From: a bacterium
Lineage (GTDB): Bacteria > Actinomycetota > Acidimicrobiia > Acidimicrobiales > Bin134
Direction of reading: 5' to 3'
Length of the DNA: 41,961 nucleotides
NCBI GenBank assembly: GCA_026709025.1
Contig: JAPOTT010000039.1
Span: 1-41,961, forward strand
The notes below the pieces were generated by a model, which was not told the origin of the DNA, ran no database searches, and saw only the letters and a list, made by a program, of their open reading frames with translations. A program made the position numbers and the translations under genes. Below are positions 8,923 to 16,596 of this stretch, piece after piece (the stretch's first letter is position 1; each line of letters opens with the position of its first letter).

Positions 8923-9351
8923 TCAGGTCAAAATGCTGTCACCAGCCAAAGCAAAGAACGCACTGAGTATCTCTAAATCACGGGGGTGGCTCAAGTGCTC
9001 CAGAGCATCCCTTAGGGGTATCCACTTGATGGCATCTACCTCTGGGGTAGCAGAAAAACTGCCGCTTATGGCATCCATCTCCCAGTAGTACATTTGGCGT
9101 AACCTTCCCCGCCTATCCACGTAGTCCACTGCTCCAAGCTCCCGCCCCAACTCACACACAAAACCAGTTTCTTCAAACACCTCACGCAACGCGCATTCAG
9201 CTAGGTCTTCGCCAGGATCTAACTTACCGGCTGGTAATGACCAATCCTGATGCTTGCAGCGATGCACCAACAGCACCTCTAAAGCATCTTTATCCGCACC
9301 TCCCGATAGCTGCCGGGTAATCAGGCCGCCACCGCCAAGAATTATTGCCAT
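8923..9351 (-). CDS. NUDIX hydrolase, MutT-like
   Basis: A 142-residue pyrophosphohydrolase. The complete Nudix box Gx5Ex7REUxEExGU runs from G42 to F64, with AGKLDPGEDL and REVFEETGF visible and all catalytic acidic residues present. Substrates in this family are nucleoside diphosphates linked to another moiety; which one cannot be read here. I chose ATG 9351 because the fold starts with AIILGGGGLI; the frame continues upstream and a GTG four codons earlier, preceded by GGAG, is an alternative. It follows ppk1 by about 43 bases. In mycobacteria mutT1 also neighbours ppk, so a link between nucleotide sanitation and polyphosphate metabolism is plausible. Confidence 0.88.
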   Translation of the reverse strand: MAIILGGGGLITRQLSGGADKDALEVLLVHRCKHQDWSLPAGKLDPGEDLAECALREVFEETGFVCELGRELGAVDYVDRRGRLRQMYYWEMDAISGSFSATPEVDAIKWIPLRDALEHLSHPRDLEILSAFFALAGDSILT

Positions 9352-9394
9352 CGTCTCTAGCTGCACGGAACTCCACAATATGCAATGCGCAGCC

Positions 9395-11470
9395 TTACTT
9401 TGTGGATATCGCGCCCAAAGCCACCTTTTCCAATGCACTGTGAGCCTCTAGACCAACCTTGCGAGACACACGTTGCCAACGCCCATCGGCCCCCAACTCC
9501 CAAGCCAGCACATCATCTTTGAGGTTTATCTCTAACACCTCATCTAGGCGTTTACGAACCGTGGTGTCGTGAACAGCTACCAGTGCTTCTACCCTGCGGT
9601 TGAGGTTGCGCGGCATGAGGTCGGCCGATCCGATGAAGTAGGCTGGAGCGCCGATCCCTTCCCCATTACCAAAATAGTAGACACGACTGTGTTCTAGGTA
9701 CCGCCCAATTAACGAACGCACCCGAATAGTGTCGGACATGCCAAGCACTTGGGGCCGCAAGCAGCAAATGGCTCGCACAATAAGATCTATCTGCACCCCC
9801 GCTTGAGAAGCATCATAAAGCGCGGCCACAATGTCGGCATCTACCAGGCTGTTGAGCTTCAATATGATCCGCCCCGCAGTGCCCTGTTGGGCTTCTTGGG
9901 TAATCAACTCGGCTATCTTGTTACGCAGGCTGTGCGGAGCAAGCACCAGATGGTGGAACTCCACGTGATGACCGTAACCGGTAAGGGAGTTAAAGAGCTG
10001 CGTTAAATCTAAACCGATCTCTGGGTTGGCTGTGAACAGCCCCAAATCGGTATAGATCCGAGCTGTCTTGGAGTTGTAATTACCAGTACCGATGTGACAG
10101 TAACGATGCATGCCGTCAGCTTCTTCACGCACCACCAAGCAGGTCTTAGCATGCACCTTAAGCCCAACCAACCCGTATGCCACATGCACCCCAGCTTGTT
10201 CTAGCCTACGGGCCCACTCAATGTTGGCCTCCTCATCAAAACGTGCCTTCAACTCCACCACAACTGCCACTTGCTTGCCGCTCTCAGCAGCCCGAATCAA
10301 AGAACGAACTATAGGACTATCCCCCGAAGTGCGATACAAGGTGAGCTTTATAGCCAAAACTTGCGGGTCGTTAGCAGCCTGCCAAATGAACTCCTGCACG
10401 GTTGCGCCAAAGGAGTCGTAAGGATGGTGTACCAAAATGTCGCCCTGTTTGATGAGGGCAAATAAGTCTACGCGCTGATCGCGAGGCCCCGATGCAGGCA
10501 ATAACGGGTTGACTGACTTCCAACGCTTGTTTTTGAGGTCGGGGCGATCTAGGTCGTATATCTCCCAGAGACTAGACAACTCCAAGAAGGTATCCGTCTC
10601 GTATATATCTTCTGGCTCAATATCTAGCTCATCTAGCAAAAGGTTGCGTATCTCTGAAGACACCTTGTGCTCTACCTCCAAGCGCACCACGCTTCTAAAC
10701 CTGCGGCGGCGCAGTTCAAGCTCCACTGCTTCTAGGAGGTCTTGCGCTTCGCCCTCATCTACGGCTATGTCGGCATTGCGGGTTACCCTAAATACAACCG
10801 TTTCTGTGATTTCCATCCCAGGAAACAAGGTGGGAAGCTGCGCTGCCACCACCTGCTCCACCGGCACAAAGCGGTCTTGTCCAAACAGCTGCAAAAAACG
10901 CCCGAAGGTTGCGGGTACCTTGAGACGAGCAAACCTCTTGTGACCATCGCTGGGATCCACCATCAATACGCCGAGGCTCACCGACAGGTTGGAGATATAG
11001 GGAAAAGGGTGCCCCAAATCCACCGCTAGAGGTGTCAACACCGGGTAGATACGGGTGTCAAACTCACCGGTTAGAAACTTACGCTCTTGGGTATCTAAGT
11101 CTTCCCAGTTGAGGATGTGGATACCCGCCGAAGCCATCTCCTCTGTGAGCTGCTGCACGCAGAGCGTGGCTCGTTTGGCTTGTTCGTCTAATTCGGCTCG
11201 TATCTCTTGAAGTTGCTGAGCCGCAGTACGACCATCAGGGGTGGTGCCGCCAAACTGACCTGCAATTTGGTCTTTAAGGCCCGCCACTCGAACCTGAAAG
11301 AACTCATCTAGGTTGGAACTCCAAATGGCACAAAACTTAACCCGCTCTAACAGCGCTCCCAAAGAGTCTTCGGCCTGTGCGAGCACCCTGCTATTGAAGG
11401 CTAACCATGCAAGCTCGCGGTTGATAAGACGGCCCGAAGCTGAAGATATATCAATGTTGGCTTGGACCAT
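9395..11470 (-). CDS. ppk1: Polyphosphate kinase PPK1
   Basis: About 691 residues, the usual PPK1 length. It reversibly transfers the terminal phosphate of ATP onto polyphosphate. Domains in order: N-terminal helical domain beginning with INRELAWLAFNSRVL, head domain, then two phospholipase-D-like C-terminal domains. The autophosphorylated histidine is in LKVHAKTCLV (about H440), followed by YCHIGTGNYNSKTARIYTD; the second PLD-like motif is in the FIGSADLMPRNLNRRVE region. I chose ATG 11470, with AAGG upstream; a TTG start 14 codons earlier would overlap the upstream gene. It is probably in one transcript with tatA, the 98-residue protein and the NUDIX gene, directly upstream of the pst operon. 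Confidence 0.96.
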   Translation of the reverse strand: MVQANIDISSASGRLINRELAWLAFNSRVLAQAEDSLGALLERVKFCAIWSSNLDEFFQVRVAGLKDQIAGQFGGTTPDGRTAAQQLQEIRAELDEQAKRATLCVQQLTEEMASAGIHILNWEDLDTQERKFLTGEFDTRIYPVLTPLAVDLGHPFPYISNLSVSLGVLMVDPSDGHKRFARLKVPATFGRFLQLFGQDRFVPVEQVVAAQLPTLFPGMEITETVVFRVTRNADIAVDEGEAQDLLEAVELELRRRRFRSVVRLEVEHKVSSEIRNLLLDELDIEPEDIYETDTFLELSSLWEIYDLDRPDLKNKRWKSVNPLLPASGPRDQRVDLFALIKQGDILVHHPYDSFGATVQEFIWQAANDPQVLAIKLTLYRTSGDSPIVRSLIRAAESGKQVAVVVELKARFDEEANIEWARRLEQAGVHVAYGLVGLKVHAKTCLVVREEADGMHRYCHIGTGNYNSKTARIYTDLGLFTANPEIGLDLTQLFNSLTGYGHHVEFHHLVLAPHSLRNKIAELITQEAQQGTAGRIILKLNSLVDADIVAALYDASQAGVQIDLIVRAICCLRPQVLGMSDTIRVRSLIGRYLEHSRVYYFGNGEGIGAPAYFIGSADLMPRNLNRRVEALVAVHDTTVRKRLDEVLEINLKDDVLAWELGADGRWQRVSRKVGLEAHSALEKVALGAISTK

Positions 11471-11498
11471 GGCGGGCCTTGCGTGGCTAGTGCGACGG

Positions 11499-11795
11499 CT
11501 AGGTTGACACAACCTCGTCTAAAAGTTCATCTTCTTCGTCGTATCCCAAATCCCAATCCAACCGCAGGTTCTCACGCTCAGCATCTCGGATGATGCGCTC
11601 ACGATTCCGCCGAAACTGTGGATCGTGGGGAGGTAACAACAACAAACGAGCAGCAGCACGAATCTTGAACTGCTCAATCACCTTGGCATCCCCAAACTCA
11701 GAAATAAAGTCCCAGTGCGGTGACACAGGACCCAGATAAACCAACCTAACGTGGCCTGCAACTGGCTCGGGTGCAACATCGGCTACATCGGTCAA
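11499..11795 (-). CDS. Unknown 98-residue protein between tatA and ppk1
   Basis: A small, charged, probably cytoplasmic protein without signal peptide or membrane helix. I do not recognise a named family. Visible features are VRLVYLGPVSPHWDF in the first half, a basic-amphipathic middle (FKIRAAARLLLLPPHDPQFRRNRERI) and a strongly acidic C-terminus (DLGYDEEDELLDE). The start is TTG at 11795 and shares four bases (TTGA) with the tatA stop, and ppk1 starts 28 bases after its stop, so co-translation with both neighbours is expected. Codon use and frame integrity support a real gene. Confidence 0.7.
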   Translation of the reverse strand: MTDVADVAPEPVAGHVRLVYLGPVSPHWDFISEFGDAKVIEQFKIRAAARLLLLPPHDPQFRRNRERIIRDAERENLRLDWDLGYDEEDELLDEVVST

Positions 11796-12055
11796 CTGTC
11801 TGCTCCTGTCTCCTGCTTGTTGGCCTGCTCGCCCTGAGCAAGCATGGTGGAAGATTCCTCAGGCTTTTCACCACTGCCATCGCCAGAAGTGGGTTTAGAT
11901 GCACCCACATCGGAACCCGACGCATCTGCTATCCCCTGTTTGAACTCCTTTTGGGCTTGACCCAAAGACCTAGCCAATTTGGGAAGCTTAGCTCCTCCAA
12001 AAAGCACTAAAACGATGATCAGGATGATGATTAGCTCTGGCCCTTGAAGACTCAT
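11792..12055 (-). CDS. tatA: Twin-arginine translocase subunit TatA
   Basis: An 87-residue TatA-type protein that forms the pore-like part of the Tat system exporting folded proteins. It has one N-terminal membrane helix (about 7-20), the conserved FG pair at 19-20, an amphipathic helix (KLPKLARSLGQAQKEFKQG) and a polar, glycine/serine/glutamate-rich tail. The ATG at 12055 is a clear start. TatB and TatC are not in the window. It heads a run of overlapping genes leading to ppk1. TatA and TatB are similar; the short length and the LFGGAKLP sequence favour TatA. Confidence 0.93.
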   Translation of the reverse strand: MSLQGPELIIILIIVLVLFGGAKLPKLARSLGQAQKEFKQGIADASGSDVGASKPTSGDGSGEKPEESSTMLAQGEQANKQETGADS

Positions 12056-12100
12056 GCCCCTAGACTACCCGCAACTACCACAACTTGCGAGATATGTGCC

Positions 12101-12132
12101 CTATACAGCTGCACCCCTATACATCTGCACCC
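12101..12132. repeat. 16-bp tandem duplication between whiB and tatA
   Basis: ctatacagctgcaccc at 12101-12116 is followed by ctatacatctgcaccc at 12117-12132 (15 of 16 identical). It lies in the 150-bp spacer that should carry the tatA-ppk1 promoter on the minus strand. Confidence 0.9.
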
Positions 12133-12205
12133 CGCACACAGTTGTTCGCAGCACACCTGCCCTAGCAGTTGTGCTGCTTATTGATGTAGGTACGCCTTCG
12201 GCAGA

Positions 12206-12535
12206 TCAAGCACCTGAACCTTCAGAAACCGCCGTTAGCGGCACACGAACGCGGGTGAGACCCCTAGCCTTGCGCACGCGACGCCGTTCCCGTTCGCTCA
12301 TGCCACCCCAAATCCCAAACTTCTCTCCGTTGACGATTGCATACTCCAAACAATCCTCGCGTACCACACAGGCCCTGCAAACCTCTTTAGCCTCTCTAGT
12401 GGATGCCCCGCGCTCGGGAAAGAACAAATCGGGATCTACCCCCAAACAGTTGGCCATAGAGTGCCACTCTTGAACCGCCTCTAGCTTCTCAGCCAAAGCT
12501 GCGTTGTTTTGCACCAATCTAAGAGCTTCTCGCAT
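12206..12535 (-). CDS. whiB2: WhiB-family Fe-S transcription factor, WhiB2-like
   Basis: A 109-residue WhiB protein. The four cluster-binding cysteines are C30, C53, C56 and C62 in the C-Xn-C-X2-C-X5-C pattern; the turn GIWGGMSERERRRVRK follows at 74-89. STREAKEVC before the CxxC and ECLEYAI-like DCLEYAIVNGEKFGIWGG most resemble WhiB2/WhmD, the cell-division and sporulation paralogue, rather than WhiB1. Such proteins bind a 4Fe-4S cluster and act with the housekeeping sigma factor. The ATG at 12535 is preceded by AAGGGAGAG. The upstream region carries an inverted repeat and a tandem duplication that may be regulatory. The paralogue label is a best guess; family membership is sure. Confidence 0.9.
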   Translation of the reverse strand: MREALRLVQNNAALAEKLEAVQEWHSMANCLGVDPDLFFPERGASTREAKEVCRACVVREDCLEYAIVNGEKFGIWGGMSERERRRVRKARGLTRVRVPLTAVSEGSGA

Positions 12536-12557
12536 GGCATCTCTCCCTTTGTAGCTC

Positions 12558-12619
12558 GTTACCTTTTTGAAGAACTAACGGCCTTGTAATTTCAAGGCTT
12601 GTAATTTCAATAAGGTAAC
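12558..12619 (-). promoter_or_regulatory. whiB upstream region: inverted repeat enclosing a 15-bp tandem repeat
   Basis: GTTACCTT at 12558-12565 and AAGGTAAC at 12612-12619 form an 8-bp inverted repeat. Between them lie two 15-bp units, gccttgtaatttcaa at 12581-12595 and ggcttgtaatttcaa at 12596-12610 (14 of 15 identical). On the minus strand each unit offers a TTGAAA hexamer, but no convincing -10 box is placed behind it. It sits directly upstream of the whiB start, so an operator or duplicated promoter element is plausible but unproven. Confidence 0.45.
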
Positions 12620-12651
12620 CTTGCCACGCCAAAAAACCAAAGGCAAGAGGA

Positions 12652-12679
12652 AATTTTTCTAACCCAATTTTTCTAGCCC
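12652..12679. repeat. 14-bp tandem duplication after the VWA gene
   Basis: aatttttctaaccc at 12652-12665 is followed by aatttttctagccc at 12666-12679 (13 of 14 identical), 22 bases downstream of the VWA gene stop. Each unit has a run of five T on the plus strand, which is A on the transcribed sense, so it is not a usual terminator for that gene. Confidence 0.85.
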
Positions 12680-12701
12680 CATCAAAGATGCTCTAGCGCT
12701 G

Positions 12702-14807
12702 CTATCCCCCAAGCAGCTTGCGTTTGTGCTCCACAAAATCCACCAACACAAAATCCCCCAAAGTCTCAGGTGTGGTAAAAAAGGCTCTACCCCCATTGAG
12801 CTTGGAGATCTGCTCCACAAAAGCTGTCAAATAAGAGGTAGCATCTAACATGAAGGTGTTGATGCGAATGTCTTCGCGGGTAGCCCGAATCACCTGATCT
12901 AGTGTCTTGTGTACGGTCTCGCGCGTAGGCGGATAAGCGAAATAGGGTTGACCGAGGTCGTCTATGTGGGCTGTGGGCTCACCATCGGTAACCATGATGA
13001 TCTGCTTGGTACCGCTTTGGCGGGCCAACATCTGCCGAGCCAGCATAAACCCATGCTGCATGTTGGTGCCGTACACAAAATCCCAAGACACCTCTGGTAG
13101 CTGCTGAGGTTGCACCTCCCTAGCCACCTCGCTAAAGCCCACGATTCCCAAAAAATCTCTGGGATACTGCGAGCTGATCAGCGCATGCAGTGCCATAGCC
13201 ACCTTCTTGGCAGGTAAGAAGTTATCCCGCATGGGCATAGACAACGATAGATCCAACATCAACACCGTGGCCGAACACACGATGTTCTCGGTGCGCTCCA
13301 CCTCAAAATCTATAGGCGACAACCGCACCGGTGTACCACTCCCGTTGTTGTGTTGGACATTGCGCTGTATGGCATTGCGAATGGTGCGCCCGATATCTAG
13401 GTTGAAGGGGTCGCCAAACTCATAGGGCTTGGTTTGATGATCTCGCTCATGACCAGTGCCGGTTTTTGCGGTTGCATGTTGTCCCACCCGATCTTGTTGC
13501 AGTTTCTTGAACAAGTCGGCTAGAGCGTGTTGTCCGATGCGGCGAATCGCTCGTGGGGTTAGCTCCATGCGACCTTCGCGGTTCTCGATCAAGCCAGCTT
13601 CTTCTAGCATCTTGGCTATCTCCGACATCTTGTTCAAGCTCTGGGCCGCCTCGTCTCCCAACAACTCCCGAGCCCGCTCTATATCTACCTCCGCCAACGC
13701 CCCTGGGTTGTTGGCACTCCGAAGCAGGTTGTCTAGCTGATCCAAATCGCCTAGCTCGCGCAACATCTCACCAGCCGAGGCGAAATCTAGGGGATCGGCA
13801 CCGCTGAAGTCATAAGATCGGTCCCACCCAGCATTAGGGAACAGCGCTTGGAGGTTCTGCGACAGTTGGTTAACCTGCCAATTCAAATCCATATCCTCTA
13901 GGAGCTGTTCAGCCAACCCTTGTAGTTGCGCGCGCTGAGCAGGAGTCATAGAAGCCATCATGGCCGACATTGCCGCCATACGCCGGGCCATAATCTCTAA
14001 AAGCTCGCTAAGCGTGCCGGGGTTCTCGGCAAAGAAATCTCCAAAGCGCTCCATAAAGCTGTCAAAATCCTCTTGAAGCTTCTCATCTAGCATCTGGTTG
14101 CGTTGCGCAGGATCTTCTAGATCTTTAGGCAGTTGCTCATCGGCAGCTTGGCGCTTGTCCAACAAGCCGTTCAACTCCGCCATCATGTCCTTAGCGCGCG
14201 CTAGGTCTTCTTCAGACAAGTTGTTCATGCCCTCTGCCATCTGATCCACATAGTTCGCCATGAGCTGCTGGCGAAGTTGCTCTAGCAGTTCCTCAAACCG
14301 TTGCTCAGCATCTTTAGAGTTGAACTGGTAGTTCTCTAGTGCCTTTATCTGCCCGGCTAAGTCGGCTGGCAGCATATCGAGTTGCAGTTGTCGTTGCATC
14401 ACCGTCTCATTGGTGATGGCTGCTCGCCGTTCGTCTCCCGACTGAGCAGCCTCATCAGCCAAGCGATCTAGCTCCTCTCGCTCGCTGTCTATTACATCAC
14501 GTAATTCTTGGGCTATGTCTTCGTAAACCCCGCCCAAATTATGATCCTCCAAGCGCTCTTGCTGCTTTTGGCGTAGCTGCTCGAGTATCTCCCGCAATCC
14601 CTGTACCCGTTCACCATCCACCTCAAACCCTTGCTGCAGCACACGTCGCAACGCTGCATTCACATCCCCGTGGTAGAGCAGATCATCGTTCATCTGCTCC
14701 AACAAATCGATGCTAGAAAAGTCAAACCCCTTCTGGGTGCCATCCCAACGCGAGTAGGCCACCCGATGTGACATGGGCCTGCGAGCCCGCCGCCATCTGC
14801 GAAGCAT
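12702..14807 (-). CDS. Large VWA-domain protein with coiled-coil N-terminal half
   Basis: A 701-residue cytoplasmic-looking protein. Residues about 35-440 are mostly charged helical, coiled-coil-like sequence rich in Gln, Glu and Leu, with a Met-rich stretch near 270-290. Residues about 510-700 form a von Willebrand A domain with an intact MIDAS: D519-x-S521-x-S523, T581 in the GTN sequence and D608 in VTDGE. In actinobacteria similar proteins pair with a MoxR/magnesium-chelatase-like AAA+ ATPase, together acting as a metal-dependent chaperone or remodelling machine, but no such ATPase is in the window. The start ATG 14807 has a weak GTAGG upstream; ATG codon 12 is the alternative. It is divergent from the SAF gene. 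Confidence 0.8.
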   Translation of the reverse strand: MLRRWRRARRPMSHRVAYSRWDGTQKGFDFSSIDLLEQMNDDLLYHGDVNAALRRVLQQGFEVDGERVQGLREILEQLRQKQQERLEDHNLGGVYEDIAQELRDVIDSEREELDRLADEAAQSGDERRAAITNETVMQRQLQLDMLPADLAGQIKALENYQFNSKDAEQRFEELLEQLRQQLMANYVDQMAEGMNNLSEEDLARAKDMMAELNGLLDKRQAADEQLPKDLEDPAQRNQMLDEKLQEDFDSFMERFGDFFAENPGTLSELLEIMARRMAAMSAMMASMTPAQRAQLQGLAEQLLEDMDLNWQVNQLSQNLQALFPNAGWDRSYDFSGADPLDFASAGEMLRELGDLDQLDNLLRSANNPGALAEVDIERARELLGDEAAQSLNKMSEIAKMLEEAGLIENREGRMELTPRAIRRIGQHALADLFKKLQQDRVGQHATAKTGTGHERDHQTKPYEFGDPFNLDIGRTIRNAIQRNVQHNNGSGTPVRLSPIDFEVERTENIVCSATVLMLDLSLSMPMRDNFLPAKKVAMALHALISSQYPRDFLGIVGFSEVAREVQPQQLPEVSWDFVYGTNMQHGFMLARQMLARQSGTKQIIMVTDGEPTAHIDDLGQPYFAYPPTRETVHKTLDQVIRATREDIRINTFMLDATSYLTAFVEQISKLNGGRAFFTTPETLGDFVLVDFVEHKRKLLGG

Positions 14808-14889
14808 GTCGCCAACCTACCCCGTAGCTCCCCCTCTAAACGAACACGGGCTCACCGAACAGCAATTTATCTACCAATTCATTTGCTAG

Positions 14890-14917
14890 TTGTAACACCG
14901 CTACAGCCCGCTATCGT
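14890..14917 (+). promoter_or_regulatory. Possible promoter of the SAF-domain gene
   Basis: TTGTAA at 14890-14895 and TATCGT at 14912-14917 are 16 bases apart, giving a sigma-70-like pair about 28 bases before the ATG at 14945. The rest of the 137-bp divergent spacer shows no clear operator. Confidence 0.3.
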
Positions 14918-14944
14918 GTAGAAAGCTTCCCCGCGTCTAAACCG

Positions 14945-15700
14945 ATGAACACACACAACAGATGTTCATCTGAGATGAGATCCGCGCAGGTGGAACCCCT
15001 AACGGCCAAGGCCAACCCAAGCACACAACCACCCCATTACCTGACTCCACCCCCGCCACTGGAGCAAAACCCCTCCGTATCTCCACAAGAACCTAGGCCA
15101 AAGGAGACTGTGTGGGCGCGCTTGTTCAAGGGGCCCCGCAGCTATCCGATGATTGTGGCGGCTGCGGCAGCTGTTACCGGATTGGTTGTAGCAGCTGTAG
15201 CGGGGTTGGCTGGCGGCGGTGATTCTTTGGGCAAACATACCGCCGTAGTGGTAGCCACACAGGCAATTACCCCAGGAGAGCCGATTGATGCCAGCAACAC
15301 AGAAGTGCGACAGTATCCAGCGCTAACCCTGCCCGAGGGCTCTGTGAGTGCGCTGGGAGGAGGCGAGGTGGCCTCAGCGGGCATTTTCCCCGGCGATGTG
15401 GTAACCACCGCACGGTTAGGGGGTTTGCAGATTGGCAACCGCACCGAGGTGGCCATTCCAGCCCACACTGCATTGCCCTCTTTGGAGCCGGGCGACCTAG
15501 TAGATGTGCTGGTTACCTTAGAGGTGGCTAATGGGTTAGGCAACCCCAGCCAAGCCACCCTGGTTGTGGCCACCGATGCATTGGTAACCCACACTGCAGA
15601 TACAGCTGTGACCATCGCCGTAACATCCCAAGAGCTGTTGCCCGTGGCCTCAGCAGTTATCCAGGGTTCTATCACCTTGGCACTAGTAGAACGCCGTTAA
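14945..15700 (+). CDS. SAF-domain membrane protein (CpaB-like)
   Basis: A 251-residue protein with a proline-rich cytoplasmic N-terminus (about 1-65), one membrane helix (about 68-90) and an external SAF domain starting near residue 99 (VVVATQAITPGEPIDAS), followed by a second beta-rich region ending in SITLALVERR. This is the architecture of CpaB/RcpC proteins of Flp/Tad pili and of related SAF proteins of unknown role in actinobacteria. No Tad pilus genes are nearby, so the link to pili is inference from family only. ATG 14945 is used; an in-frame ATG at 14975 is an alternative and neither has a strong ribosome-binding site. Confidence 0.75.
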   Translation: MNTHNRCSSEMRSAQVEPLTAKANPSTQPPHYLTPPPPLEQNPSVSPQEPRPKETVWARLFKGPRSYPMIVAAAAAVTGLVVAAVAGLAGGGDSLGKHTAVVVATQAITPGEPIDASNTEVRQYPALTLPEGSVSALGGGEVASAGIFPGDVVTTARLGGLQIGNRTEVAIPAHTALPSLEPGDLVDVLVTLEVANGLGNPSQATLVVATDALVTHTADTAVTIAVTSQELLPVASAVIQGSITLALVERR

Positions 15701-15718
15701 GTTTTAGAGTGCCTTTTA

Positions 15719-15729
15719 GGGGGGGGGGG
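15719..15729. repeat. Run of 11 G between two convergent genes
   Basis: Eleven consecutive G on the plus strand separate the SAF gene stop from the uppP stop; in the uppP transcript this would be an 11-C run directly after the stop codon. Homopolymer length here could be affected by sequencing or assembly error. Confidence 0.9.
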
Positions 15730-16566
15730 CTAGCGCACCGCAGCAGCAACCAGGCTGAGCACCAACAAGCCCAGCGCCACCCGATACACCACAAACGGGC
15801 CGAAGCTACGATTACGCACCACCGCCAATAGCCCCTTTACTGCCACAAAGCCAGTAAAAGCCGCAGCTACGGTGCCCCACAAAAAACCGGCTCTAGCATC
15901 GGCGGGCACGCCACCCCAACCGCCGATATCCACAAACGCATACAATCCCGCGCCAGCAATCACTGGCACGCTCATCAACATGGCTATGCGCGCTGCCGCC
16001 TCCCGATTAAGGCTCAAAAAGCGTCCCGCTGTCATTACCACCCCAGAGCGCGACACCCCCGGCTGCAGCGAACACGCTTGAGCTAAGCCCAACAACAGCG
16101 CATCGCGTATGCACAGGCTCTCAGCGTGCCTTGTACCTCCACGTCGATCCGCCCACCACAACAACAACCCAAATACAATCAGCAGCACCCCGGTGAGCCA
16201 TATCTCATCATCGATGCGTTCTAACTGCGGACCTAAACCAACTCCTACCGCAGCCGCTGGCACTGTAGCCAATACCAGTAGCCATCCCTGACGAGCCTCG
16301 CTAGATAGCCCCATACGAGGTTGAGCCAACCAACCAACGCCAGCCCGCACTAGCCCCCACACATCTCTACGCAAACAAGCCACCAACCCAACCAGAGTGC
16401 CCAGATGCAGTGCTACATCAAAGGCACGCTTGAGATCATCGTTGCCTTCAAAATCTTCCCATCCACCTAACCAGGGAATTATCTGTAGATGCCCACTGGA
16501 GGAAACCGGCAAAAACTCAGTAAGCCCCTGAGCGATACCCAACAAAATAGCGTGTAAAACCGACAT
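15730..16566 (-). CDS. uppP: Undecaprenyl-diphosphatase UppP/BacA
   Basis: A 278-residue membrane protein with about eight helices that dephosphorylates undecaprenyl diphosphate, recycling the lipid carrier for peptidoglycan and other envelope polymers. Both family signatures are intact: GLTEFLPVSSSGH near 14-26 (catalytic Glu, Ser and His) and QPGVSRSGVVMTAGR near 168-182 (catalytic Arg). The ATG at 16566 gives a normal N-terminus. It ends immediately before a C-run in its transcript. The tldE gene lies 30 bases upstream on the same strand, so a shared transcript is possible. Confidence 0.95.
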   Translation of the reverse strand: MSVLHAILLGIAQGLTEFLPVSSSGHLQIIPWLGGWEDFEGNDDLKRAFDVALHLGTLVGLVACLRRDVWGLVRAGVGWLAQPRMGLSSEARQGWLLVLATVPAAAVGVGLGPQLERIDDEIWLTGVLLIVFGLLLWWADRRGGTRHAESLCIRDALLLGLAQACSLQPGVSRSGVVMTAGRFLSLNREAAARIAMLMSVPVIAGAGLYAFVDIGGWGGVPADARAGFLWGTVAAAFTGFVAVKGLLAVVRNRSFGPFVVYRVALGLLVLSLVAAAVR

Positions 16567-16596
16567 CGCCTACTGCTACAGCCTACTATGGCGTAG

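Noticed and set aside
12652-12679. Rho-independent terminator after the VWA gene
   Set aside because: The T-runs are on the opposite strand relative to that transcript and there is no GC-rich hairpin.
15142-15675. A 177-codon minus-strand frame opposite the SAF gene
   Set aside because: Shadow frame with low-complexity Ala/Thr/Pro composition; no motif and no plausible start context.
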